Positions 46,701-53,651 of a stretch of DNA of 64,000 bases are shown piece by piece. Made by a program: the position numbers and the translations under genes. Origin of the DNA: Tolypothrix sp. PCC 7712 (GTDB lineage Bacteria > Cyanobacteriota > Cyanobacteriia > Cyanobacteriales > Nostocaceae); the NCBI RefSeq assembly GCF_025860405.1, contig NZ_CP063785.1, positions 7,007,390 through 7,071,389 of the forward strand, given 5' to 3'. How positions within the stretch are numbered: the first letter of the stretch is position 1; every line of letters begins with the position of its first letter. The notes beneath the pieces were generated by a model, which searched no databases, was not told the origin of the DNA, and worked only from the letters and a program-made list of their open reading frames with translations.

Positions 46701-48545
46701 AATCTTCGCGGCTTCTTAGCAGAAAAAGTACCTAATTATATGCTTCCTTCTGCTTTTGTAACTTTGGAGAAGTTGCCCCTCACACCTAATGGAAAAATAG
46801 ACCGTCGGGCTTTACCTGCACCTGATACAACCAGAAATCTAGCAAGAATTTTTCTAGCACCACGTAATTTTATTGAGGAAGTTATTGCAGAAACTTGGCA
46901 GCAAGTTCTTGGTATTAAACAAGTAAGTATTAATGATAATTTCTTTGAATTAGGTGGACATTCGTTATTAGCAACTCAAGTAATTTCTCGCTTACGCAAG
47001 ATTTTGGCAATAGATTTGTCGCTACGTTATTTATTTGCCTCCCCAACAATAGCTGAACTAGCCAAAACTATCCAACAAACAATAAAAGCCCAACTCGGAT
47101 TGAATATTCCTCCTATCCAACCTGTATGTCGAAATACTAATTTACCACTATCATTTGCTCAAGCAAGACTATGGTTGCAAGAACAACTTTATCCGGGCAG
47201 TTTTACATACAATATATCAGCAGGTGTGCGCCTGACAGGATTTTTGAATGTAGCTGCATTAGCAAAAAGCTTAAATGAAATCGTGCGTCGTCATGAAGTA
47301 TTGCGTAGTTATGTTTCTTTAGTAAATGAGCAAGCATTGCAAGCGATCGCACCGAATTTTAATGTAAACTTGCCCATCATAGACTTGTCTGATTTACCAA
47401 CAGTAGAACTTTCTACTGAAGTGCAAAGATTGGCTATTGAAGAATCACAACGCACCTTTGACTTAACTCAAGCACCATTACTGCGATGTACTCTGCTGCA
47501 CTTAAACGAGAATGAATATATTGCATTGTTGACAATTCATCATATTGTCTCTGATGGTTGGTCAATGGGTGTGTTAATTCAAGAGTTAACAACCCTCTAT
47601 ACAGCTTTTTGTACAGGAAAGACATCTCCACTACCAGAATTACCCATCCAGTATGCAGACTTTGCTGTGTGGCAACGTCAATGGTTGCAGGGAGAGGTAT
47701 TACAAACCCAACTCGACTTTTGGCAGCAGGAATTAAATAATTTACCTATTTTAGAATTACCTACGGACTTTCCCAGTCCTCCGCAGCGAACTTTCCGAGG
47801 CGCAAAACAAACTCTGATATTACCTAAGAGTTTATCAAAAGGTCTGAAACAACTGAGTACCAATGCTGGGGTAACGTTGTTTATGACTTTGTTAACTGGG
47901 TTCCAAACTCTACTGCATTACTACACAAATCAGGATGATATTGTGGTGGGTACTGATGTTGCTAACCGCAATCAAGCAGAAACGGAAGCATTAATTGGAT
48001 TTTTTGTCAATCAATTAGTGCTACGTACTGATATGACAGGAAATCCCAGTGTTCGGGAGTTGTTAGAGAGAGTACGCGATCGCACTTTATCAGCCTACAC
48101 ACACCAAGATTTACCCTTCGACAAATTAGTAGAAGTCCTCAACCCAGAACGCGATTTCAGCCGTTCACCTTTATTTCAGGTGAAATGTATTCTCCAAAAT
48201 GCACCCATGCCACCCCTAGAATTACCAGGGTTAACACTCAGTGTATTAGATATTGATAAAAAAGTTGCAGAGTTTGACTTACTTTTAATTCTGACAGATA
48301 CCGAGCAAGGAATAATTGCCGAGTTGAAATATAGTACAGATTTATTCAAGGCTGCGACTGTATCCCAAATGTTGCAAAATTTGGCAATAATTTTGAGTCA
48401 GATGGTGTCACAACCTGATATCAAACTGGATGAATTAAAAGTAATTCTTGTGGAAGCAGATCAGCAACAGCGTCTTTTACAGGAACAAGAATATCAAAAG
48501 AATCTGCAACAGAATTTAATAAGCATTAAACGTAGGTCTAAGTAA
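40785..48545 (+). CDS. NRPS Ifc-A1-PCP-C-A2-PCP-C
   Basis: A 2586-aa nonribosomal peptide synthetase. Domains: a condensation-like N-terminal domain (1-430) whose HHxxxDG site reads LPGLSAD near 138-145, interpreted as an interface domain that recruits a hydroxylase; A1 (about 450-960); PCP1 with Ser1007; C (about 1075-1500) with HHIIADG at 1199; A2 (about 1515-2010); PCP2 with Ser2060; and a terminal C domain (about 2120-2560) with HHIVSDG at 2252. The A2 pocket reads D-I-L-Q-L-G-L-I-W, the glycine code known from cyanobacteria. The A1 pocket reads S-S-R-D-I-S-M-G-I and lacks the Asp that binds the alpha-amine. I chose the ATG at 40785, giving MFQEIQGFQLSPQQ, which matches the start of NRPS 2. 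No epimerase or thioesterase is present. Confidence 0.9.
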   Translation: MFQEIQGFQLSPQQKYLWQLQQSDSRLYQVKAAVSITGNLNIELLRKAVEKVVSRHEILRTCYKFLPEMTIPVQVITDSGANWQQNYDLSNYTNEEQAAKIQELFQQFGQQNFNLETGEVLHISLVTLSATKYILFIRLPGLSADRETLKILVREISDTYADKYDHHAEIMQYADLAMWQNELLSAADTEAGREYWTQQDFSALQALQLPIEKENVAELVFQPQTHSFTLDSRLVSQIETQHQSSIANFFLACWNILLWRITGQDNLVLGMSTNGRKYLELESSLGLLSKYVPLKCELRENITLSSLLNQLNQAVTENYNYQEYFSPDTLTELAANNQVIFPVSFDYDEIIEKHNFDDVVFSISQIDVCIDTYKLKLACIRRENLIELEFTYNSNYFLTADIQRLAEQLKTLIENAISHPEAAISRLQILGNSEINLLSELNNTKLAYPVDRCIHHLFEEQVAKTPDQIAIAFAEQQLTYRELNNRANQIAHRLQQLGVGAEVLVGLCVERSLDFVLGILGILKAGGAYVPLDPTYPQERLAYMLQNSQPKVLLTKEFLIKDLPNHSAQVVCLDKDSDLITQQPIENLHQTAVAANLAYVIYTSGSTGTPKGVRVTHANLCHYVQAMQTALGIVAADKYLHTASIAFSSSVRQLMVPLTKGATIVIATSEQRKDPLTLFAEIKQQQVTVIDIVPSYWRNCNHLLSSLKPEVRTNLLDNKLRLIVSASEPLLSDICTQWRFGLQHNASLINMFGQTETCGIVAVNPIAHNDQIKIVPLGRPIANTQIYILDKYLQPVPMGVAGELYIGGLGIGQGYLHRPDLTAERFIPNPFSEEGGTRLYKTGDLGRYLPDGKVEFIGRSDYQVKIRGFRIELAEIEAVLCQHPSVREAVVVAREDSREKKLVAYLVSNEQSLQDGNFSNCRSFLQERLPDYMMPANFVMLEKLPLTPNGKINRQALPAPEQLRLQTHSQKAPRTPIEEVIAGIWAQILNVGQVNIDDNFFELGGHSLLATQIVSQLREAFSVDLPLRSLFEYPTVAALAESIEIALKTGEKLQLPPIEKAPRDGVLPLSFAQTRLWFLEQLEPGNSTYNLCRTLKLQGALNVTALEESLNEIIRRHEILRTTFTSVDGQAVQVINADLSLKIQILNLQNLSPQAQELEVQRLVKQAAQQSFDLSTPPLFKTLLLQLAAQEYLLIFTIHHIIADGWSAGVIISELAALYESFCTGKSSPLGELSIQYGDFAVWQHQWLQGEIFQQQMDYWKQQLSGTLPVLELPTDRPRSAIQTFAGKKQFFTIPHHLTSALKTLSQQEGVTLFMTLLAAFQTLLYRYTGQEDILIGSPIANRNRAEIEELIGFFVNTIVLRTNLLGKLSFRELLKQVREVTLGAYAHQDLPFEQLVEELQPERNLSHTPLFQVMFALQNAPMGKLKLPDLNIQIDEVDIERSQFDLTLFLTETNQGLTGAFEYNSDLFDADTIIRMQGHFQTLLQGVVANPEQYLSNLPILTEPELHHLLIEQNHTQTNYPSVCIHQLFEAQVEKTPDAVAVVFENQQLTYRELNQRANQLAHYLQKLGVEPEVLVGICVERSLEMIVGLLGILKAGGAYVPLDPAYPQKRLGYMLANSQLSVLLTQKLLLENLPPHHAQVVCLDVDLERISQQNTSNLTHKIAPENLAYVIYTSGSTGKPKGVQISHSAVVNFLMAMRQTPEITQQDILLSVTTLSFDIAALEIYLPLIVGAQLVLVSREETSDGIQLAKRLTSSGATVMQATPATWRMLMAAGWSGNQQLKILCGGEALDATLAQQLQQRGKELWNLYGPTETTIWSAVYQVENTIAVGHPIANTQFYILDAYNQPVPIGVAGELHIGGAGLARGYLHQPELTAQKFISNPFNPDSASRLYKTGDLVRYRSDRTIEFLGRIDNQVKLRGFRIELGEIESLLNQHPFVQASVVIVREDEPGDKSLVAYVVLKPEQTLTLANLRGFLAEKVPNYMLPSAFVTLEKLPLTPNGKIDRRALPAPDTTRNLARIFLAPRNFIEEVIAETWQQVLGIKQVSINDNFFELGGHSLLATQVISRLRKILAIDLSLRYLFASPTIAELAKTIQQTIKAQLGLNIPPIQPVCRNTNLPLSFAQARLWLQEQLYPGSFTYNISAGVRLTGFLNVAALAKSLNEIVRRHEVLRSYVSLVNEQALQAIAPNFNVNLPIIDLSDLPTVELSTEVQRLAIEESQRTFDLTQAPLLRCTLLHLNENEYIALLTIHHIVSDGWSMGVLIQELTTLYTAFCTGKTSPLPELPIQYADFAVWQRQWLQGEVLQTQLDFWQQELNNLPILELPTDFPSPPQRTFRGAKQTLILPKSLSKGLKQLSTNAGVTLFMTLLTGFQTLLHYYTNQDDIVVGTDVANRNQAETEALIGFFVNQLVLRTDMTGNPSVRELLERVRDRTLSAYTHQDLPFDKLVEVLNPERDFSRSPLFQVKCILQNAPMPPLELPGLTLSVLDIDKKVAEFDLLLILTDTEQGIIAELKYSTDLFKAATVSQMLQNLAIILSQMVSQPDIKLDELKVILVEADQQQRLLQEQEYQKNLQQNLISIKRRSK

Positions 48546-48596
48546 GCACAAAAATCACAATGTCTTGGTAGAAAAACAAATAGGAGATATTTAACA

Positions 48597-49346
48597 ATGA
48601 CTACCAAAAATCGCTATGCAGAATATGATAAATTAGCTTCTATATATGACGAACAAGGTACAGAACGGCATGATATTGTAGTAGGGCAATTAGAAAAATT
48701 AGTCTTGCAATATCTCCCCAAAGAAGCACATATTTTAGATGTTTGTTGTGGTACAGGACAAATAGCCCAAAGACTGCTACAAAAAGGCTATCGAGTCACA
48801 GGTATTGATGGCTCTGAAGAAATGCTGCACTATGCCAGAAAAAATGCGCCTAATGCAGAATTCATCCTAGAAGATGCCAGATATTTTCAATTTTTACCTA
48901 CTTTTGGTGCAGTCATTTCTACAGATGTTGGTCTTAATCTAATAACTACCATTGAAGAATTACAAAGTGTTTTTCAAAATGTGTATCAGGCATTGCTAAA
49001 AAATGGTATATTCGTATTTGATTTGTATGTAGAAGAACTGTGTATAGAAGATTGGCAGACTTCTAAAAATCGAGGGGAAGCTAAAGATAACCATGCCTGG
49101 ATTAGTCAGTTTGACTACAATACAGAGACAAAAATAGGTTGCGATCGCACTACAAGATTTGAATTAATCGATGGTCAATGGCAACGCTTCAACATGACTT
49201 TTAAATGGAAGCTTTATTCTGTAACAGATATTAAGTCGGCTTTAGATCAGGCAGGTTTTACAGATATTGTTTTCTCCGATATTAAAAATGATTTTGGCGT
49301 AGAATCATCAGGTCATGTTGGCTGTTTTATTGCTCGTAAAGTTTGA
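48597..49346 (+). CDS. SAM-dependent methyltransferase of the siderophore cluster
   Basis: A 249-aa class I methyltransferase. The SAM-binding motif ILDVCCGTGQIAQRLLQKGYRVTGIDGSEEML lies at residues about 41-73, followed by NAEFILEDARYF. The C-terminal half (YNTETKIGCDRTTRFELIDGQWQRFNMTFKWKLYS) is of the small-molecule type. It lies 51 bp after NRPS 1 and 5 bp before hydroxylase 2, so it belongs to the operon. It may methylate an oxygen or nitrogen of the peptide; the target is unknown. The ATG at 48597 follows AGGAG by about 10 bases. Confidence 0.8.
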   Translation: MTTKNRYAEYDKLASIYDEQGTERHDIVVGQLEKLVLQYLPKEAHILDVCCGTGQIAQRLLQKGYRVTGIDGSEEMLHYARKNAPNAEFILEDARYFQFLPTFGAVISTDVGLNLITTIEELQSVFQNVYQALLKNGIFVFDLYVEELCIEDWQTSKNRGEAKDNHAWISQFDYNTETKIGCDRTTRFELIDGQWQRFNMTFKWKLYSVTDIKSALDQAGFTDIVFSDIKNDFGVESSGHVGCFIARKV

Positions 49347-49351
49347 ATATT

Positions 49352-50407
49352 ATGGAAGAATTACAGAAAAATCAGGCTAATCAATTAGCTCTCAAAAATC
49401 TAGTATTTAAGCGAAAATCGCTCAAAATATCTGCAAAAGATTTAATTGCAACAGAATATTTAGAACCTGAAAAAAACTTTCCTTTGGTGATCAAATCTTC
49501 TGTAAGACAGGTAGATTTAGCAGCCTGGGCATCTAGTAATAGAGATTTTATAGACACAGAATTGTTGAAACATGGAGCTATTCTTTTCCGAGGTTTCAAC
49601 ATAGATAATGTAGAAAGATTCGAGCAGGTAATCAAAGCAATTTGCTTAGAAGCTTTGGAATATCGCTATCGAGCCTCACCCCGTACTCAAGTGAGCGATA
49701 GAATTTATACTTCAACCGATTACCCTGCCGATCAGAGTATCTTTCCTCATAATGAACATGCTTATTCTCCTACCTTTCCTTTGAAGATATTCTTCTTTTG
49801 TCTAACACCAGCACAGCAGGGAGGAGAAACACCAATTGGTAGTTGTCGTGAGATTTTTGAACGCATAGATCCCAAAATCCGAGAACGTTTCATCGAAAAA
49901 AAAGTCATGTATATGCGGAATTTTGGTGATGGTTTTGGCTTACCTTGGCAAACTGTATTTCAGACAACTGAAAAAGCCAAAGTAGAAGCATATTGTCGCA
50001 TTCATGATATAAAAGTTGAATGGAAAGAAGGCGAGCGCTTAAGAACATATCAAGTAGGCCCGGCTGTTGTTAAACATCCTCGCACAGGTGAACTTGTCTG
50101 GTTCAATCATGCAACTTTTTTTCACGTTTCTACATTAGAAAAAAATACCCGCGAAGCATTATTAGCAGGTTTCAAAGAATCAGACTTACCAACGAACACC
50201 TATTACGGTGATGGTTCTCCAATTGAGCCTTCAGTGTTAGAAACTCTGCGCGAAGTTTATCAGCAAGCAATGGTAACATTCCCTTGGCAAAAAGGGGACA
50301 TTTTAATGCTAGACAATATGTTAGCAGTGCATGGACGCAACCCATTTGTCGCGCCACGTCAAGTTTTAGTCGGGATGGCAGAACCGCAAAATATTAAAGA
50401 ACTTTAG
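49352..50407 (+). CDS. SyrP/TauD-type amino acid beta-hydroxylase 2
   Basis: A 351-aa paralogue of the enzyme at 39518. Iron ligands are His133 and Glu135 in HNEHAY and His327 in LAVHGRN, with Arg329 next to it. GAILFRGFNI, FFFCLTPAQQGGETPIGSCREIF, VMYMRNFGDGFGLPWQTVFQTT and YYGDGSPIE match hydroxylase 1 closely. The ATG at 49352 is preferred over a TTG three codons before that overlaps the methyltransferase stop. It lies directly before NRPS 2, which also starts with a degenerate condensation-like domain, so it should hydroxylate the A3 residue. If A3 selects histidine, the product would be beta-hydroxyhistidine. Confidence 0.85.
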   Translation: MEELQKNQANQLALKNLVFKRKSLKISAKDLIATEYLEPEKNFPLVIKSSVRQVDLAAWASSNRDFIDTELLKHGAILFRGFNIDNVERFEQVIKAICLEALEYRYRASPRTQVSDRIYTSTDYPADQSIFPHNEHAYSPTFPLKIFFFCLTPAQQGGETPIGSCREIFERIDPKIRERFIEKKVMYMRNFGDGFGLPWQTVFQTTEKAKVEAYCRIHDIKVEWKEGERLRTYQVGPAVVKHPRTGELVWFNHATFFHVSTLEKNTREALLAGFKESDLPTNTYYGDGSPIEPSVLETLREVYQQAMVTFPWQKGDILMLDNMLAVHGRNPFVAPRQVLVGMAEPQNIKEL

Positions 50408-50431
50408 ATTGTAAAATTGGAATATCCGAAT

Positions 50432-53400
50432 ATGGCTACAGAAATAATTGAGGGTTTTCAACTTTCACCTCAACAAGAGCATTTATGGTTATTACAGCAA
50501 GTAAATCAAAATTCAGCTTATTTTGTTAAGTGTTCTGTTCTCATAGAGGGAAACATCGAGTCAACTAAATTAGTTGCAGCTTTACAAAATATTGTGCATC
50601 GTCATGAAATTTTTCGGACTACATTTAAATATGTACCGGGAATGATGATTCCAGTTCAAGTAATTGCTAATGCCAATGTCAGATTAAATCAGCAGTATAA
50701 TCTAGACAGTTATACTTCTAAGAAACAAGAAGCGAAAATTGCTGAAATTTTTCAGGAATTTCATCAGCAAAACTGCGATTTTGACACAGACTCACCTTTA
50801 AGTGTATCCTTAGCGACTTTATCACCGTCAAAACATATATTATTTATTGGTTTACCTGCTCTTTATGCAGATACAAAAACTCTCATAAATATAGTGTATG
50901 AACTCAGCCTTTCATACACAAATAGCGAACAATTATCAGCAGAACCACTACAATATGCAGATTTCTCCGAATGGCAGAATGAATTACTGCAATCAGAAGC
51001 AGCTGAAATTGGCAGAGAATATTGGCGCAAGCAGGATTTGTCCCATCTTTTTAATTTAGAATTGCCTTTTGAACAGAATATTACTGAATTAACAGAATTT
51101 AAACCAGAGTTTTTCAGGTTAAAAATTAATCCTAGTTTAAAAGATCAAATTGCTGCGATCGCACAAAAATACAATACTTCTATTTCTGGATTTTTATTAA
51201 CTTGTTGGTCAGTTTTACTTTGGCGATTGACTCAACAACAAAATCTGTTAATTGGTAAAACATTTGATGGCAGAAAATTTGCTGAACTAGAAGCAGCGAT
51301 GGGGTTATTTGCCAAATGCTTACCACTTACTTGTCATTTACAAGAACAATCCAAATTTCCAGAAATATTACAACAAATCAGCGAAACGGAAGATGAGCTT
51401 TATAAATGGCAGGAGGGTTTTTCTTGGCAACTGATGACATCAAATGTTAATTATTACCCTGTATGTTTCGATTTTGTAGAAAATGCTCTGAAACATACTA
51501 ATAATCATATATCTTGGACAATTCAAAATCATTATGCTTGTATAGAGCGATTTAAAATAAAGCTCTCTTGTGTGCATAGTTATGATGCATTATTTACAGA
51601 GTTTCATTATGATTCCCAGTGTTTTACTGCACAAGATATACAGCGTTCATCAGAACAATTTTACACCTTGTTAGAAAGCGTAGTAAAAAATCCTGAAGCT
51701 GTAATTAGTGAGTTAGAAATTTTAAGCGATCGCGCCAAACACCAACTAATAGTAGAATTTAACCAAACTCAAGCTGATTACCCCAAAAATAAATGTATTC
51801 ACCAGTTAATTGAACAGCAAGCACAGCAGAAACCTAATAATATTGCTGTAGAGTTCAAAAACCAACAATTAACCTATAGTCAACTCAATAGCCGTGCTAA
51901 TCAATTAGCACATTACCTACAACAAATTGGCGTAAAACCAGGAACTTTAGTAGGAATATGTGTTGAGCGCAGCCTTGATATGATTGTTGGTATTCTTGGT
52001 ATACTCAAAGCTGGCGGTGCTTATGTACCTTTAGATCCAACTTACCCTCAAGAAAGATTAGCTTGGATTTTAGAAAATTCCCAAACACCCGTTTTATTAA
52101 CTCAGCAATTATTACTTGAAAACTTACCAACACATCAAGCACAAGTTATCTGTTTAGATAGTGATTGGGAAATCATTACCAGCCAAAATCAAGAAAATCT
52201 CACACTGCAAATTACACCTCATCACTTAGCTTACATTATTTATACTTCTGGCTCTACAGGCAAACCAAAAGGCGTACAAATTACCCATCAAAATCTCGTT
52301 CATTCAACAACTGCTCGGATTAATTATTATCAAAAACCTGTCAGCCGCTTTTTATTACTTTCATCCTTTGCTTTTGATAGTTCAGTTGCAGGTATCTTTT
52401 GGACGCTTTGCTGTGGAGGAACTTTAGTCTTACCTCAAGAAGGTTTACAGCTAGAAATACCTAAGTTAGTTAAATTAATTTGCGAACATCAGATTTCCCA
52501 TCTTTTAAGTCTTCCTTCTCTCTATGCTCTGATTTTGCGGCAAGCCATACAAGAACAATTAGCTTCCCTACAGGCTATTATTGTGGCTGGTGAAGTATGC
52601 CCAAGTGAGTTAGTAAAACTACATCACAAATATCTTCCTCAAGCGTCTTTATATAACGAATACGGCCCAACAGAAGCAACTGTATGGAGCAGTGTTTATC
52701 TTTGTCAGCCTCAAGAATTAACAAAAATTCCCATCGGAAGACCTATTACCAATACTCAAATTTATATTTTAAATTCACAGCTTCATCCTGTTCCTATTGG
52801 CGTTGCTGGTGAAATTTATATAGGTGGTGACGGTATCGCCTTGGGTTATCTTAATCAGCCAGAACTAACCGCACAGAAATTTATCACTAACCCATTTAGT
52901 CACCAACCAACAGCACGCCTATATAAAACCGGAGATTTAGCTCAATACCGTGCAGATGGCAATATAGAATTTCTGGGAAGAATTGACCAACAAGTAAAAA
53001 TTCGTGGCTATCGTATTGAACTAGGAGAGATTGAAGCCGCTTTAAAACAACATCCTCAAGTGCAAGAAGTTGTAGTTGTGGCCACAGAAGAAAATCCCCG
53101 CCTCATTGCCTATATAGTTAGTCATCAACAACCATCTCCCTCTAATAGTGAATTCCGCAGCTTTTTGCTGAAAAAGCTACCGGAATATATGCTACCTTCC
53201 ACTTTTTTGATGTTGAAATCTTTGCCTGTATTACCTAATGGTAAAGTGGACTATAAAGCACTACCTAAACAGGTACAAATTCAACTTGAAGAAACATTTG
53301 TAGCTCCTCAGACTGAACTAGAGCAAATGATTAGCAATATCTGGCAAGAAGTGTTGCAAGTTGAAAAAGTAGGTATCAATCATAATTTTTTCGACCTCGG

Positions 53401-53638
53401 CGGTCATTCATTATTAATGGTACAGATTCATACAAAACTGCGTGCAACTTTAAACAGAGATATATCAATGGTTGAATTGTTTGAATGTCCCACAGTCAGC
53501 ACCTTGGCAAAATATTTAAGCCAGCAACCACAAGAACAGCTTGCATTTGAACCAGACTCCGACTCAGTTGCAGCCCGCCGACAATCGAACCAGCAACAAA
53601 GACAACTCAGACAAAACCATCGAGCAACAATGCAATAG
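50432..53638 (+). CDS. NRPS Ifc-A3-PCP
   Basis: A 1068-aa single module. The N-terminal condensation-like domain (1-425) has LPALYAD where HHxxxDG is expected, near residue 138, at the same place as in NRPS 1. Adenylation domain A3 follows (about 445-940; YTSGSTGKPKGVQITH, YNEYGPTEATVWSS), then a carrier domain with Ser993 in LGGHSLLMVQ. The pocket reads D-S-A-S-I-A-E-V-W. D-S-x-x-x-A-E-V is shared with the histidine code of bacitracin synthetase as I remember it. Peptide bond formation for this module would be done by the terminal C domain of NRPS 1. The last 40 residues are a Gln-rich tail. The start is the ATG at 50432. Confidence 0.88.
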   Translation: MATEIIEGFQLSPQQEHLWLLQQVNQNSAYFVKCSVLIEGNIESTKLVAALQNIVHRHEIFRTTFKYVPGMMIPVQVIANANVRLNQQYNLDSYTSKKQEAKIAEIFQEFHQQNCDFDTDSPLSVSLATLSPSKHILFIGLPALYADTKTLINIVYELSLSYTNSEQLSAEPLQYADFSEWQNELLQSEAAEIGREYWRKQDLSHLFNLELPFEQNITELTEFKPEFFRLKINPSLKDQIAAIAQKYNTSISGFLLTCWSVLLWRLTQQQNLLIGKTFDGRKFAELEAAMGLFAKCLPLTCHLQEQSKFPEILQQISETEDELYKWQEGFSWQLMTSNVNYYPVCFDFVENALKHTNNHISWTIQNHYACIERFKIKLSCVHSYDALFTEFHYDSQCFTAQDIQRSSEQFYTLLESVVKNPEAVISELEILSDRAKHQLIVEFNQTQADYPKNKCIHQLIEQQAQQKPNNIAVEFKNQQLTYSQLNSRANQLAHYLQQIGVKPGTLVGICVERSLDMIVGILGILKAGGAYVPLDPTYPQERLAWILENSQTPVLLTQQLLLENLPTHQAQVICLDSDWEIITSQNQENLTLQITPHHLAYIIYTSGSTGKPKGVQITHQNLVHSTTARINYYQKPVSRFLLLSSFAFDSSVAGIFWTLCCGGTLVLPQEGLQLEIPKLVKLICEHQISHLLSLPSLYALILRQAIQEQLASLQAIIVAGEVCPSELVKLHHKYLPQASLYNEYGPTEATVWSSVYLCQPQELTKIPIGRPITNTQIYILNSQLHPVPIGVAGEIYIGGDGIALGYLNQPELTAQKFITNPFSHQPTARLYKTGDLAQYRADGNIEFLGRIDQQVKIRGYRIELGEIEAALKQHPQVQEVVVVATEENPRLIAYIVSHQQPSPSNSEFRSFLLKKLPEYMLPSTFLMLKSLPVLPNGKVDYKALPKQVQIQLEETFVAPQTELEQMISNIWQEVLQVEKVGINHNFFDLGGHSLLMVQIHTKLRATLNRDISMVELFECPTVSTLAKYLSQQPQEQLAFEPDSDSVAARRQSNQQQRQLRQNHRATMQ

Positions 53639-53651
53639 CAGCGCACTGAAT

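Noticed and set aside
53541..53651. Upstream start of the first KS-AT overlapping NRPS 2
   Set aside because: The added residues are an out-of-frame reading of the NRPS tail. The ATG at 53652 leads directly to the KS.
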